Positions 36,822-46,632 of a stretch of DNA of 64,000 nucleotides are shown here, one piece after another. Each line of letters starts with the position of its first letter. Position 1 is the stretch's first letter. The notes below the pieces were generated by a model that was given only the letters and a program-made list of their open reading frames with translations, had not been told where the DNA came from and did no database searches. Both the position numbers and the translations under genes were made by a program. Source of the DNA: Paraburkholderia fungorum (lineage in GTDB: Bacteria; Pseudomonadota; Gammaproteobacteria; Burkholderiales; Burkholderiaceae); the NCBI RefSeq assembly GCF_902833645.1, contig NZ_CADFGE010000017.1, positions 124,001 through 188,000 on the forward strand. Reading direction: 5' to 3'.

Positions 36822-38072
36822 TTACGCAAGCTCGCCCACTTGTATCCAGCCCGCACAATACCACTCGTGTAGTAGTGCTGTCACCGACGAATCGTGTGAG
36901 AGTGTTACAAAGCGTTTCGCACTCATACACCGATGGTCCGCGAGGTCAAACAGCCATTTTTTCGCGCCATCGAACGGCATTTCCTCTCCATTTACGAAGA
37001 AAAAACGGCGGTTGTACAACAAATTAGTCTTGCGGTCGAGCCGGATCCCGGACTTCGATGCCTGACCAATGAAACGCGCTACGTTGAGCGGTCGTTGCGG
37101 CGGATCAAACACGACGCTCGGCTTCGGTTCGCTGAGATATGTGCCAAGGAACGACGCAATGTCCTGCTCATTCCATTTGACTCCAGCAAGGATTGCGCCA
37201 ACCCGTTCGATCAATGCTGCGGGCAGTTCTGCCGGGCGGTCGACCGCCGGTTGCTGGGGGTCGCGATAGAGCGCGGCGGGGCGCGGCGCCGACTCGCCGC
37301 GCTCGGCCAGATGGTAGAGGAACTGCGCGGTCAGCTCGCCCGCCGACGGGGCGCGAAAACCGATCGAGCAGGTCATGCACTCGCCTTCGGCGACACCGTC
37401 ATGAGCGATATGCGGCGGCAGGTACAACATGTCGCCCGGTTCGAGCAGCCATTCCTGTTCCGGCTCGAAATGCTGTAAAACTTTCAAAGGCAAACCCCCC
37501 TGCAGCGTCAGATCTTTCTGTGCGCTGATGCGCCACCGGCGCTTACCTTTTACTTGCAAAAGAAACACATCGTAGGAATCGAAATGGGGGCCCACGCCGC
37601 CGCCATCGCTCGCATACGAAATCATCAGGTCGTCCAGACGGGCGTCCGGCACGAAGCGGAAACGGTCGAGCAAGGCCCGCGCGCGATCGTCGTACAGGTC
37701 CACGCCTTGCACGAGCAAGGTCCAGGCGCGCTGCTTTACCGAGGGCAGTTCATCGGGCGCGAACGGACCGTGCTCCATTTGCCACTTGTTGCGAAAGTGC
37801 GTGATCAGCCGGGCTTCGACCTCGTCCCGATCAGCCAGCTCGAAAAACTCGTCGCGTGACAGCGGCGCTTCCACGTTCGGAATCGCCTGGCGGATCAGCA
37901 AGGGCTTTTTCTGCCAATATCGGCGCATGAATTGCGACGGTGTCAGATTGCCGAGCAAGGGCGTGGGCGTGTCGGGCGACGGCGGCAGGCTGGGGAGCAC
38001 CGGCTTCGAAGCCGGCGAAGATTTCCGTGCCGAAGCTGCGTCGGCCGGGTGGTCAGTGGGCCGCTTGGGCAT
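36822..38072 (-). CDS. JmjC/cupin-type 2-oxoglutarate oxygenase, RoxA (YcfD)-like
   Basis: Protein of 416 residues from the ATG at 38072. It has a JmjC-type cupin core with the iron ligands HxD at about 163 and 165 (GPHFDSYDVFLLQ) and a later His in LPPHIAHDG. The N-terminal block TPSQFMRRYWQKKPLLIRQA is characteristic of bacterial ribosomal oxygenases. E. coli RoxA (YcfD) hydroxylates Arg81 of ribosomal protein L16. The first 40 residues are Ser/Pro-rich and not conserved. The start codon is only 32 bp from the divergent slyD gene. Confidence 0.88.
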   Translation of the reverse strand: MPKRPTDHPADAASARKSSPASKPVLPSLPPSPDTPTPLLGNLTPSQFMRRYWQKKPLLIRQAIPNVEAPLSRDEFFELADRDEVEARLITHFRNKWQMEHGPFAPDELPSVKQRAWTLLVQGVDLYDDRARALLDRFRFVPDARLDDLMISYASDGGGVGPHFDSYDVFLLQVKGKRRWRISAQKDLTLQGGLPLKVLQHFEPEQEWLLEPGDMLYLPPHIAHDGVAEGECMTCSIGFRAPSAGELTAQFLYHLAERGESAPRPAALYRDPQQPAVDRPAELPAALIERVGAILAGVKWNEQDIASFLGTYLSEPKPSVVFDPPQRPLNVARFIGQASKSGIRLDRKTNLLYNRRFFFVNGEEMPFDGAKKWLFDLADHRCMSAKRFVTLSHDSSVTALLHEWYCAGWIQVGELA

Positions 38073-38074
38073 CG

Positions 38075-38080
38075 TATAAT
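38075..38080 (+). promoter_or_regulatory. candidate -10 box of slyD
   Basis: Perfect TATAAT in the 32-bp gap between the divergent roxA-like and slyD genes, 24 bp before the slyD ATG. Its -35 region must lie inside the start of the roxA-like gene. GGAG at 38095-38098 is the slyD ribosome site. Confidence 0.55.
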
Positions 38081-38104
38081 GTAAGTTGTATTCTGGAGAA
38101 TCGA

Positions 38105-38647
38105 ATGAAAATCGCAAAGAACACCGTCGTGTCGGTCGCTTACAAGCTGTCGGATGCGCAGGGCAATCTGATTGAAGAAAGCGACGAGCCGATGGTCTAT
38201 CTGCACGGCGGCTATGATGGCACGTTCCCCAAGATCGAGGAAGAGCTCGACGGCCACGAGGCCGGCTTCGAGACCCAGATCCAGCTCGAGCCACAAGACG
38301 CGTTCGGTGAGTACGACCCTGATCTCGTGAAGATCGAGCCGCGCGATCGCTTCCCGGAACCGCTTGAAGTCGGCATGCAATTCGAAGGCACGCCGGAAGA
38401 AGGCGATGAGGATCTCGATTCGCTCGTCTACGTGGTGACCGACGTGGCAGAAGACAAAGTCGTGCTCGACGGCAACCATCCGCTTGCCGGCATGGCGCTG
38501 CGTTTCGCACTGACCGTCAAGGACGTGCGTCCGGCTACCGAAGACGAAATCACGCACGAACACGCGCATGGCGCCGACGGCCTCGAAGTCCTCGATGACG
38601 ATGACGACGAAGCCGATGACGAAAAGTCAGGGCCCACGCTGCACTGA
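38105..38647 (+). CDS. slyD: FKBP-type peptidyl-prolyl isomerase, SlyD-like
   Basis: Protein of 180 residues. The N-terminus (MKIAKNTVVSVAYKLSDAQG) and the insert-in-flap arrangement (YLHGGYDGTFPKIEEEL, then QDAFGEYDP) are those of SlyD-type FKBPs. The C-terminus is acidic (DDDDDEADDE) with only a few histidines, unlike the His-rich metal-binding tail of E. coli SlyD, so nickel handling is unlikely. It would act as a cytoplasmic folding catalyst and chaperone. Its last 21 bp overlap the end of the convergent phosphoesterase-like gene. Confidence 0.9.
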   Translation: MKIAKNTVVSVAYKLSDAQGNLIEESDEPMVYLHGGYDGTFPKIEEELDGHEAGFETQIQLEPQDAFGEYDPDLVKIEPRDRFPEPLEVGMQFEGTPEEGDEDLDSLVYVVTDVAEDKVVLDGNHPLAGMALRFALTVKDVRPATEDEITHEHAHGADGLEVLDDDDDEADDEKSGPTLH

Positions 38648-40009
38648 GCTTGCGGGCAGCCCGGGAGCGCCTGAGGGCGCAACCGGTGCGTGCGGCAACA
38701 CGGCTGAAGCGGGCGGCCCGGACATCGCGGGTCCATACGGGCCGTATTGTCCATACTCGCCGCTGCCGTCGTCCGCCGGTTTGGATTGCGGCTGGTCGGG
38801 TTGCTGCTGGAGCGGTTGAGGTTGCCCAGGTGTCGGCAACATGGGCGGCAACTCGGAAGCCGGGCCTAACGCAGGCACTGCCGGCATTGAAGCGGCCGGC
38901 TCGTCGCGCTGCGGCAGGGACGGCGTGGTGGGCATTGGCATTTGCCTCGGCACATCGCGCACACTCACGCGGAACGGCGGTTTCTTGCCGAGATCCGCAT
39001 CAATCTGAATCCACTGGTTAAGACGATCATGCGGCGCGATCGCGACACGCGTGAGATTCGTCACCAGCATCCCCTTGTCATTGCGTAGCGGCTGATCGAT
39101 CACGAAGCCGCCGCTCGCGCGTTCGTCATCGCAATGAATCAGCAGCACCGGGCCGCGAAAAATCTGCGCGAGTTTGACAAGGCTGCGTTTGAATTCCAGA
39201 AAACCGTCGCGGCGCGTGTTGCGCGCAAAGCGCAGCCACGCGAAACGGTCAGGCCGTTCGTAGCGCTCGGGATCGGGGTCACCCTGAATAAAGACGACAA
39301 TCGCGCGGGCGTCGCGGCGCTTGGCATATTCACCGGCGTGCTCGAGCCAGAATGCATTGGCGATCACGCGGTCTTCGAACTCGCCGTTGCGGCCGCCCGC
39401 GGTCAGGTAGTGATTATTCGGACCCGGCACGTTGAGGCCGACGAAGACGGTGTCGCCGACTTGCCAGCGCACGTTTTCCCGAAACGGACGAAAGCGCGAT
39501 ACCTCGCTTTCGCGCGTCAATGCAATCGGGCTTTGACCCATCGACGTGGGGTCGGTGAACAGGGTCTGGCGCAACTGATCGAGCCGCTCGACCGGGTCAA
39601 AGCCGCCGGCCTCGGCCGTGCCGCAGTCGGTCCAGTCATGCTGGCCCGGAATGAAGAAGAGGGCGGGCCGCGATGTTTCAAGCAGCGCATGGCGGCGTTC
39701 GTATAGCGCATCCCGGCAGGCTTCTTTCGTACCCCTCAGATTGCCGTCGTAGACAATGAACGAAATGTTGCGTTCGCGGCTGATCGCGTCGATCAGGCGT
39801 TGCGTGGGCGCCTCGTCCGCGGGACTTTGCATCGTGCTGGCGATGACCGCGAACACATAGCGCGACGTTTCGGCGTGGGCGAGCGGGGTGAGCGCCAGTA
39901 GCGAACCCAGACACGCGAGCGACGCAAGGCTGCGCGTGAGGACGAGGCTCAGCGCCGCGCAAAGTTTGCGCGGGCGCTGCGAGGGCCTGTGTGCGTCAAT
40001 GATCTGCAT
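38627..40009 (-). CDS. exported phosphoesterase-like protein, coupled to mutS
   Basis: Protein of 460 residues, not a named family. The ATG at 40009 lies inside the last codons of mutS (overlap of 14 bp), suggesting translational coupling. A signal peptide is visible (LASLACLGSLLALTPLAHA, cleavage near residue 49). The body carries VYDGN, FFIPGQHDW and LIHCDDER, reminiscent of calcineurin-like metallophosphoesterases (DxxD...GNHD...), but GNHD is GQHD and no full set of metal ligands can be assigned, so activity is uncertain. The C-terminal 110 residues are Pro/Gln/Ala-rich. The 3' end overlaps slyD by 21 bp. Confidence 0.75.
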   Translation of the reverse strand: MQIIDAHRPSQRPRKLCAALSLVLTRSLASLACLGSLLALTPLAHAETSRYVFAVIASTMQSPADEAPTQRLIDAISRERNISFIVYDGNLRGTKEACRDALYERRHALLETSRPALFFIPGQHDWTDCGTAEAGGFDPVERLDQLRQTLFTDPTSMGQSPIALTRESEVSRFRPFRENVRWQVGDTVFVGLNVPGPNNHYLTAGGRNGEFEDRVIANAFWLEHAGEYAKRRDARAIVVFIQGDPDPERYERPDRFAWLRFARNTRRDGFLEFKRSLVKLAQIFRGPVLLIHCDDERASGGFVIDQPLRNDKGMLVTNLTRVAIAPHDRLNQWIQIDADLGKKPPFRVSVRDVPRQMPMPTTPSLPQRDEPAASMPAVPALGPASELPPMLPTPGQPQPLQQQPDQPQSKPADDGSGEYGQYGPYGPAMSGPPASAVLPHAPVAPSGAPGLPASSVQRGP

Positions 40010-42680
40010 CCGGCGCGGTGGCCAGCTCGTGCAGTTCGTACAGCAGGTCGAGCGCTTCGCGCGGCCGCAGATCGTTCGGATCAATGGCGCGCAGGCGCTC
40101 GGCGAGTGCCTGCATGGCCGGCGATATCGCTGCTGCCGGCTTCGCGCCGCGTTCGTCTTCGGCGTCTTCAAGGAGCATGGGCACAGGCGCCGCGAACAGA
40201 TCGAGTTGCGGCGCGGGTTGCGCCGCGGACTGCTGCTCGAGATGCGCGAGATGCTTGCGGGCCGCGCGGATCACCGCGTTTGGCACGCCGGCCAGCTGCG
40301 CGACCTGTAAACCGTAGCTCTGATTCGCCGGACCTTCATTGACCGCATGCAGGAACACGATACCGTGCCCATGCTCGACCGCCGACAGATGCACATTGGC
40401 CGCGTGTGGAAACTCGGCGGGCAACTGCGTCAACTCGAAGTAGTGCGTGGCGAACAGCGTATGACAGCCGTTGTGCGAGAGCAGGTGCCGCGCGATGGCC
40501 CAGGCTAGCGCAAGGCCGTCGAATGTCGATGTGCCGCGCCCGATTTCGTCCATCAGCACGAGACTTTGCGGCGTCGCGTCGTTCAGGATCGCCGCCGCTT
40601 CGGTCATTTCCACCATGAAGGTGGAACGGCCGCCGGCCAGATCGTCCGCCGCGCCGATGCGCGTGAAAATGCGATCGATCGGGCCGAATGACGCGCGCCG
40701 TGCCGGCACATAGCTGCCCACGTACGCCAGCAAGGCGATCAGCGCGGTCTGCCGCATGAAGGTCGATTTACCGCCCATGTTCGGGCCGGTGATCAGCAGC
40801 AGTTTGCGCTCGGGGGTGAGCGTGCAGTCGTTGGCGATGAACTGCTCGACCTGGGCCTCGACAACCGGATGCCGGCCCTGCTCGATTTCGATGCCGGTGT
40901 CCGGCGAAAACGTCGGTGCGACCCAATCGAGTGCGCGGGCGCGTTCAGCGAATGCAGCCAGCAGATCGAGTTCGGCGAGTGCTGCGGCAACCCGCTGGCA
41001 GTCCGGGATAAAAGGCAGCAGCGCTTGCAGCAACGCGTCGTACAGCGAGCGTTCCCGGGCCAGCGCGCGTTCCTGTGCGGAGAGCGCCTTGTCTTCGAAC
41101 GTTTTCAGTTCCGGCGTGATGTAACGCTCGGCGTTTTTCAGCGTCTGACGGCGGCGGTAGTCGTCCGGCACCTTGTCGGTCTGGCCGCGTGTGACTTCGA
41201 TATAGAAGCCGTGCACCTTGTTGTACTCGACGCGCAGATTGCCGATGCCGGTGCGCGCCCGTTCGCGTGTTTCGAGGTCGATCAGGAACTGCCCGCAGTT
41301 CTCCGAAATATCTCGCAGTTCATCGAGTTCCGCATCGTAGCCGCGCGCGATCACGCCGCCGTCGCGCACCATGGCGGATGGCTCCTGCGCGACCGCGCGC
41401 CTGAGGAGTTCGACGCACGCTTGCGGCGGTTCCAGCGACGCGTCGATACGCGCCAGCGAATCTGCATTGGACGAAACGGCCGCGAGTTGCGTGCGCAGTT
41501 CGGGCAAGGCGATAAACGTATCGCGCAGGCTCGACAGATCGCGAGGCCGCGCGGATAGCAGTGCCAGACGCCCGGTAATCCGCTCGATGTCGGAAATCTG
41601 CCGCAACGCGCCGCGCAGCGTGTCGACGCTTGCCGCCAGCGGCGCGTCGAGCAATGCGCCGATGGCCTGCTGACGTGCTTGCGCCACGGCGGCTTCACGC
41701 GGCGGATGGTGCAGCCAGTGACGCAGCAGACGGCTGCCCATCGTCGTACAGCAGGTGTCGAGCAGCGAGCACAGCGTGGGCGATTCGGTGCCGCGCAGCG
41801 TTTCCGTGAGTTCAAGATTGCGGCGCGTGGCGGGGTCGAGGCCGATATATTCGGACTCGTACTCGACCTTCAGGCTGCGCACGTGGCGCAGTTGCTGGCC
41901 TTGCGTGGCCGCCGCATACAGCAGCAGCGCGCCTGCCGCTCCGCATGCGGCGGTCAGCGAATGCGCGCCGAAGCCGTCGAGGCCGGCCACTTCCAGTTGA
42001 TCGCACAGGCGTTGCGTGCCCGAGGCGATATCGAAGTGCCAGACCGGCACGCGGGTGAGGGCGCCGGCGTTGACGGGCGGCGTCCAGCTCGCGGAATCGG
42101 CCGACGTATCGGCCACCAGAATTTCCGCGGGACGAATCCGTTCGAGCGCGGCTGCCACCTGATCGGGAGCAACTTCGGCGAGGCGCAATGCGCCGCTCGC
42201 CAGATTCAGCCACGCGAGCCCGACGCTCGTCGCGACGCCGCGCCGGTTATGCGCGACGCACAGCGCCATCAGATAGACATCGCTCTTGTCGGACAGAAGG
42301 GCTGCGTCCGTCAGCGTGCCCGGCGTGACTACGCGTACGACTTTGCGCTCGACAGGCCCTTTCGACGTAGCCGGATCGCCGATCTGCTCGCAAATCGCGA
42401 CGGATTCGCCGAGCTTCACCAGCTTGGCCAGATACTGTTCGACCGCATGATGCGGCACGCCCGCCATCTTGATCGGGTTGCCTGCCGACGCACCACGCTG
42501 CGTAAGTGTTAAATCGAGCAGACGCGCGGCTTTTTCCGCATCTTCGAAAAAGAGTTCATAGAAGTCGCCCATCCGGTAGAACACCAGCGTGCCCGGATGA
42601 TCCGCCTTGATGCGTAGATACTGCTGCATCATGGGCGTGTGTTGTGCGACGTCATTGGCCGCTGCGGTTTGAATACCCAT
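39996..42680 (-). CDS. mutS: DNA mismatch repair protein MutS
   Basis: Protein of 894 residues. The mismatch-reading Phe-x-Glu is in RMGDFYELFF near residues 36-45, the Walker A is GPNMGGKST with its lysine at about residue 638, and Walker B is LVLMDEIGRGTSTFDG. A C-terminal dimer-forming helix region is present. MutS recognises mismatches and recruits MutL. The start ATG at 42680 gives the usual domain I. The stop codon at 39996 lies within the downstream gene's start. Confidence 0.98.
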   Translation of the reverse strand: MGIQTAAANDVAQHTPMMQQYLRIKADHPGTLVFYRMGDFYELFFEDAEKAARLLDLTLTQRGASAGNPIKMAGVPHHAVEQYLAKLVKLGESVAICEQIGDPATSKGPVERKVVRVVTPGTLTDAALLSDKSDVYLMALCVAHNRRGVATSVGLAWLNLASGALRLAEVAPDQVAAALERIRPAEILVADTSADSASWTPPVNAGALTRVPVWHFDIASGTQRLCDQLEVAGLDGFGAHSLTAACGAAGALLLYAAATQGQQLRHVRSLKVEYESEYIGLDPATRRNLELTETLRGTESPTLCSLLDTCCTTMGSRLLRHWLHHPPREAAVAQARQQAIGALLDAPLAASVDTLRGALRQISDIERITGRLALLSARPRDLSSLRDTFIALPELRTQLAAVSSNADSLARIDASLEPPQACVELLRRAVAQEPSAMVRDGGVIARGYDAELDELRDISENCGQFLIDLETRERARTGIGNLRVEYNKVHGFYIEVTRGQTDKVPDDYRRRQTLKNAERYITPELKTFEDKALSAQERALARERSLYDALLQALLPFIPDCQRVAAALAELDLLAAFAERARALDWVAPTFSPDTGIEIEQGRHPVVEAQVEQFIANDCTLTPERKLLLITGPNMGGKSTFMRQTALIALLAYVGSYVPARRASFGPIDRIFTRIGAADDLAGGRSTFMVEMTEAAAILNDATPQSLVLMDEIGRGTSTFDGLALAWAIARHLLSHNGCHTLFATHYFELTQLPAEFPHAANVHLSAVEHGHGIVFLHAVNEGPANQSYGLQVAQLAGVPNAVIRAARKHLAHLEQQSAAQPAPQLDLFAAPVPMLLEDAEDERGAKPAAAISPAMQALAERLRAIDPNDLRPREALDLLYELHELATAPDADH

Positions 42681-42828
42681 CCTTGGTGTCTTTTTGCGTT
42701 AGCTGTTCAGGGCGTGAGTTTAACCCGCCGGCGCGGCGAGCGGACCCTGGCCGGACGGCCAATCCGCCATACTGTTCGCATGCCGGCACGTCCATACTCG
42801 CACCTGTCGTGTGACGCTTGCCATGCCG

Positions 42829-44127
42829 TCATTCTTCCACCAGCGCCCGCATATCCACTGTGCGCTCATTCACGGCACTGCGCCGTTTTGCGAGCCACAT
42901 CATGAACGTGATGAAGCTGCCGAACACGACGATGATCCATTGCGCCGGCATCTTCGCGGTGAGCAGGATCGCGTAGGCGCCGAGCATCAGCAGCACGGCC
43001 AGATTCTGGTTGAAATTCTGCACCGCGATCGAATGACCGGCGGAGAGCAGGGTCGCGCCACGGTGCTGGAGAATAGCGTTCATCGGCACGATGAAAAATC
43101 CGGACAGCGCGCCGAGCAGAATCATCAAGGGATAGGCGAACAGGATATAGAACGGCAGGACGTATGAGCCGAGGCGAATGCCGGCGCCCGCCGGAAACAG
43201 GTCCTTGTTGTAGAACGCCATGGCGATCGCTACCGCGCCCGTGAGGATGCCGATCGGCAGCACCCGCAGCGAACGGCGCAACGGAATTAGCGCGGCGGCA
43301 GCCGCCGCGCCGACGGCGATGCCCAGGCCCGTGACGCCTTGCATCACGGCGGCTTTCGAGAGCGACAAACCGAGGTTCACATTCGCCCATTTCAGCACCA
43401 GCAATTGCAGCGTGACCGCGCCGCCCCACATCAGCGTCGTGACCCACAGCGCAATCTGCGCGAGCTTGTCGGCCCACAGCACGTTGAAGCAGTGATAGAA
43501 ATCGCCGACCAGTTTCTTCGGTTCGGTCAAACGGTTCGGATAGCGCGCGCCGGTGTCGGGAATGAAGATGTTGATCCCGGCCGCGACGGCATACGTGAGC
43601 ATTACCGCGAACATGGCCAGATCGGCGGAGGAGCGGATCAGCGGCAAATGCGCGTGGGCGACGAATTTATCGGCGAGTGTGCTGATCAGCGCGCCGCCGA
43701 CCATCGTGCCGACAATGGTCGACAGCACGGTGGCCGATTCGAGCCAGGCGTTTGCCTTGACGAGTTTTTCCGCGGGAAGCAGTTCGGTGAGAATGCCGTA
43801 TTTGGCTGGCGAGTATGCGGCCGCGCCAAAACCGACCACGCCGTACGCGATCATCGGATGAACGCCGGCGATCATCATCAGACAGCCGCTTGCCTTGAGC
43901 GCGTTGGAGACGAACATCACGTGCCGCTTTTGCAGCGCGTCGGCGAATGCGCCGACGAAGGGCGCAAGCAGCACGTAGGAGACGGTGAAGAAAATCTGCA
44001 GCAGCGGCGTGACCCAGGCGGCCGAGCGGATCACCGATAGCAAGGCGATGGCGGCGATCAGCAGGGCATTGTCCGCGAGCGACGAAATAAACTGCGCCGC
44101 GATAATTGTGTAGAAGCCTTTTTTCAT
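42829..44127 (-). CDS. lplT: lysophospholipid transporter LplT-like (MFS)
   Basis: Protein of 432 residues with about twelve transmembrane helices. The N-terminus (MKKGFYTIIAAQFISSLADNALLIAAIALL) and the FADALQKRHVMF loop agree with LplT, which flips lysophosphatidylethanolamine into the cytoplasm for reacylation in E. coli. The reading frame is open 141 bp upstream, but the ATG at 44127 fits the family. No acyltransferase partner (aas) is adjacent here. Confidence 0.88.
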   Translation of the reverse strand: MKKGFYTIIAAQFISSLADNALLIAAIALLSVIRSAAWVTPLLQIFFTVSYVLLAPFVGAFADALQKRHVMFVSNALKASGCLMMIAGVHPMIAYGVVGFGAAAYSPAKYGILTELLPAEKLVKANAWLESATVLSTIVGTMVGGALISTLADKFVAHAHLPLIRSSADLAMFAVMLTYAVAAGINIFIPDTGARYPNRLTEPKKLVGDFYHCFNVLWADKLAQIALWVTTLMWGGAVTLQLLVLKWANVNLGLSLSKAAVMQGVTGLGIAVGAAAAAALIPLRRSLRVLPIGILTGAVAIAMAFYNKDLFPAGAGIRLGSYVLPFYILFAYPLMILLGALSGFFIVPMNAILQHRGATLLSAGHSIAVQNFNQNLAVLLMLGAYAILLTAKMPAQWIIVVFGSFITFMMWLAKRRSAVNERTVDMRALVEE

Positions 44128-44270
44128 GAAGCGGGTTCGAAGCTGCGCGCAAATGTGACGCGAAGCAGGGCGCTGTGAAAGACGCGCGAAACGCAGCCGG
44201 CGAATCGAGCATGCCGGCGCGGCCTTCCGCTTTGTAGCACGAACGCTCGCGGGATGCAGGCGCGCCAACG

Positions 44271-44292
44271 AAAAAGCGGCCGAAGCCGCTTT
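44271..44292 (-). terminator. rho-independent terminator downstream of suhB
   Basis: Minus-strand hairpin AAAGCGGC-TTCG-GCCGCTTTTT with a UUCG tetraloop and T-run, about 80 bp past the suhB stop codon. Confidence 0.8.
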
Positions 44293-44370
44293 CTTGTGTT
44301 GCTCAAGCCGATGCAGAGTCGCCCGGATAGCAGGCTTGAGCGCCTGTCCGGAGGCTCCAGGCCAGAAACC

Positions 44371-45174
44371 TTAAGCCGATTGCTGACGCGTGCGGCTGTA
44401 GCGCGACAGGATCGGGATCATCTGCGCATAGACCTTCGGATTGCCCGCAACGATTTCACCGACGTGCAGGAAATCCGAGTCGCCCGTGTAATTGCCGACC
44501 AGACCGCCGGCTTCCGTGATCAGCAGGCTGCCCGCGGCGACGTCCCACGGATTCAGGCCTTGTTCAAAGAAGCCGTCCATCCGGCCGGCGGCGACGTTGG
44601 CCAGATCGAGCGCGGCGGCGCCCGGACGGCGCAGGCCGGCGCAGGCTTCCGTCATTTCGGCAAACTGGCGGCCGTACGCTTCGAGGCCGTCGGTTTCGCG
44701 GAACGGAAAACCGGTGCCGATCAGGCCGTCGGCGAGACGGTCGCGCTTGGCGACACGGATGCGGCGGTCGTTCAGGAACGCGCCGCGGCCGCGCGAGGCG
44801 GTGAACAGGTCATTGCGGGTCGGATCGTAGACCACCGACTGCGTCACGATGCCCTTATGCGCGAGCGCGATCGACACGCAGTAGTACGGGAAACCGTGGA
44901 TGAAATTGGTGGTGCCGTCGAGCGGATCGATGATCCACTGATATTCGGACTCGTTCTGCGACTTGCCGGATTCTTCGGCGAGAATGGCGTGATCGGGGTA
45001 GGCGGTCTTGAGCGTATCGATGATCGCCGCTTCAGACGCTTTGTCGACCTCCGTGACGAAATCGTTGTGCTGTTTCTTGCTGACCTGGATGAGATCGAGG
45101 TCGAGCGACGCGCGGTTGATGATCTGGGCTGCGCGGCGCGCGGCCTTCACAGCGATATTGAGCATGGGATGCAT
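44371..45174 (-). CDS. suhB: inositol-1-monophosphatase SuhB
   Basis: Protein of 267 residues, identical in length to E. coli SuhB. The magnesium-binding motif is seen in IIDPLDGTTNFIHGFP, with DVAAGSLLITEAGG completing the site near residue 212. SuhB also joins the rRNA antitermination complex in E. coli; whether this applies here is unknown. The ATG at 45174 (MHPMLNIAVKAARRA) matches the family; upstream in-frame sequence is not protein-like. Confidence 0.95.
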   Translation of the reverse strand: MHPMLNIAVKAARRAAQIINRASLDLDLIQVSKKQHNDFVTEVDKASEAAIIDTLKTAYPDHAILAEESGKSQNESEYQWIIDPLDGTTNFIHGFPYYCVSIALAHKGIVTQSVVYDPTRNDLFTASRGRGAFLNDRRIRVAKRDRLADGLIGTGFPFRETDGLEAYGRQFAEMTEACAGLRRPGAAALDLANVAAGRMDGFFEQGLNPWDVAAGSLLITEAGGLVGNYTGDSDFLHVGEIVAGNPKVYAQMIPILSRYSRTRQQSA

Positions 45175-45570
45175 GAGACTGGATCCTTGTGCCGGGGCAG
45201 CACGGCTGCTTGCCGGTAAATGAGCGCGGGATGAGCGCTGACTGAGCGCCATCAAGGGGCGCGGAAACAGCACGGAACGCACGTCCGGTAAAGGATCGGT
45301 GCGGATTCCGCCGACGGAGACGAATTGAATAAGAACGAGGCGCCGGACTTTTTACAGACCAAAGCCGGACGCGAATCCCGGTATTTTACCTGAGTCCGGC
45401 CGCCGCGGCAGCGCTTGCTGTCCGGCAGCCGGTATGACTGGCGATTGGCAAAGATGGGCACACGTTTTGTGCGGCCGGCATGCGCCAATTCATGCGCAAT
45501 TCATGCGCAATTCGGAGCCGGCGCGGGGTTGGCGCTACCATACGCGTTCTTTAGCCTGCCGAGTTTCATC
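45175..45570. other. 396-bp divergent intergenic region
   Basis: Lies between suhB (minus) and trmJ (plus). A TAAAAT on the minus strand at 45383-45388 may be a -10 box for suhB. The trmJ frame is open upstream to 45415, but its residues look unconserved. A short direct repeat of CAATTCATGCG is seen around 45486-45511. Confidence 0.35.
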
Positions 45571-46422
45571 GTGGACCACACCCACCATTCCTCCGATCCC
45601 GCCGTGGCGGACCTGCGCGGCGGTTTTACGTCGACGCGCTTCGTGCTCGTCGAGCCCAGCCATCCCGGCAACGTCGGCGCGGCGGCTCGCGCGCTGAAAA
45701 CCATGGGTTTTTCACGCCTTGTGCTGGTGTCGCCCCGCGTGCCGCACGTGCAAAGCGATCCGGAAGCCATCGCCATGGCGAGCGGCGCCGACGACGTGCT
45801 GGCATCCGCGCACGTCGTGCCCACGCTTACCGACGCGTTGAGCGGCGTGCATTGGTCGATCGCGCTGACCGCGCGGTTGCGCGAATACGGGCCGCCGCAA
45901 TGGACGCCGCGTGCCGCGGCCGGCGCCGCGCGCGAGCAGGCTGTGCATGGCGAGATCGCACTGGTGTTCGGCAACGAGCGCACGGGTTTGTCGAATGAGG
46001 ACGTCGAGCGTTGCAGCGCGCTCGCGCATATTCCGGCCAATCCGGCCTACAGTTCGCTCAATCTTGCGCAGGCGGTGCAGGTGCTGGCGTATGAGTTGCG
46101 CACGGCGTATCTGTCTGCCGGCGACGCAACATCCGCGCCGGCCGCCGCGGCTCAGGCGTGCGCGGGGCAGGCGTCCTCGGGACAGGGCGAAGCGCTCGGC
46201 GCACGGGCGGCGAGCGACGAAATCGAAAGCATGTACGCGCATCTGGAAAGTGCGCTGATTGCGCTCGAGTTTCTCGATCCGGCCAATCCGAAAAAGCTGA
46301 TGTCGCGTTTGCGGCGCCTATTCGCGCGTTCCGGTCTGGAGCGGGAGGAGGTCAACATCGTGCGCGGCATCGCCAAGCATATACTGCTGAAAACCAGAAC
46401 GCCCGGCGGCGACGCTTCTTGA
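45571..46422 (+). CDS. trmJ: tRNA (cytidine/uridine-2'-O-)-methyltransferase TrmJ-like
   Basis: Protein of 283 residues of the SPOUT (TrmH/SpoU) class. The three knot motifs are seen: EPSHPGNVGAAARALKTMGF, LVFGNERTGLSNED and YSSLNLAQAVQVL. TrmJ methylates the 2'-O of position 32 in several tRNAs. A GTG at 45571 is taken as the start because the conserved core begins 25 residues later. An Ala-rich insert (about residues 190-212) precedes the C-terminal helical domain. Confidence 0.9.
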   Translation: MDHTHHSSDPAVADLRGGFTSTRFVLVEPSHPGNVGAAARALKTMGFSRLVLVSPRVPHVQSDPEAIAMASGADDVLASAHVVPTLTDALSGVHWSIALTARLREYGPPQWTPRAAAGAAREQAVHGEIALVFGNERTGLSNEDVERCSALAHIPANPAYSSLNLAQAVQVLAYELRTAYLSAGDATSAPAAAAQACAGQASSGQGEALGARAASDEIESMYAHLESALIALEFLDPANPKKLMSRLRRLFARSGLEREEVNIVRGIAKHILLKTRTPGGDAS

Positions 46423-46632
46423 AGGACGCGGGGCGGCGCGCACTGGCGGTGCGCCGATCTCCCTGCAATCGACGACCTTGCCGGCAGCGTGGGCTTCCGG
46501 CAGGTTTCGCGCAATCGCCCTACAATTGCTCAAAACGTTCTAAGCAAAGCTGCCGATCTGCTATGCGGCAAGCCTCCGCGATGCGTGGTGTTTCACGCCT
46601 GCGGTCCTTTCCCCCACGACACAGTCCCTGCC

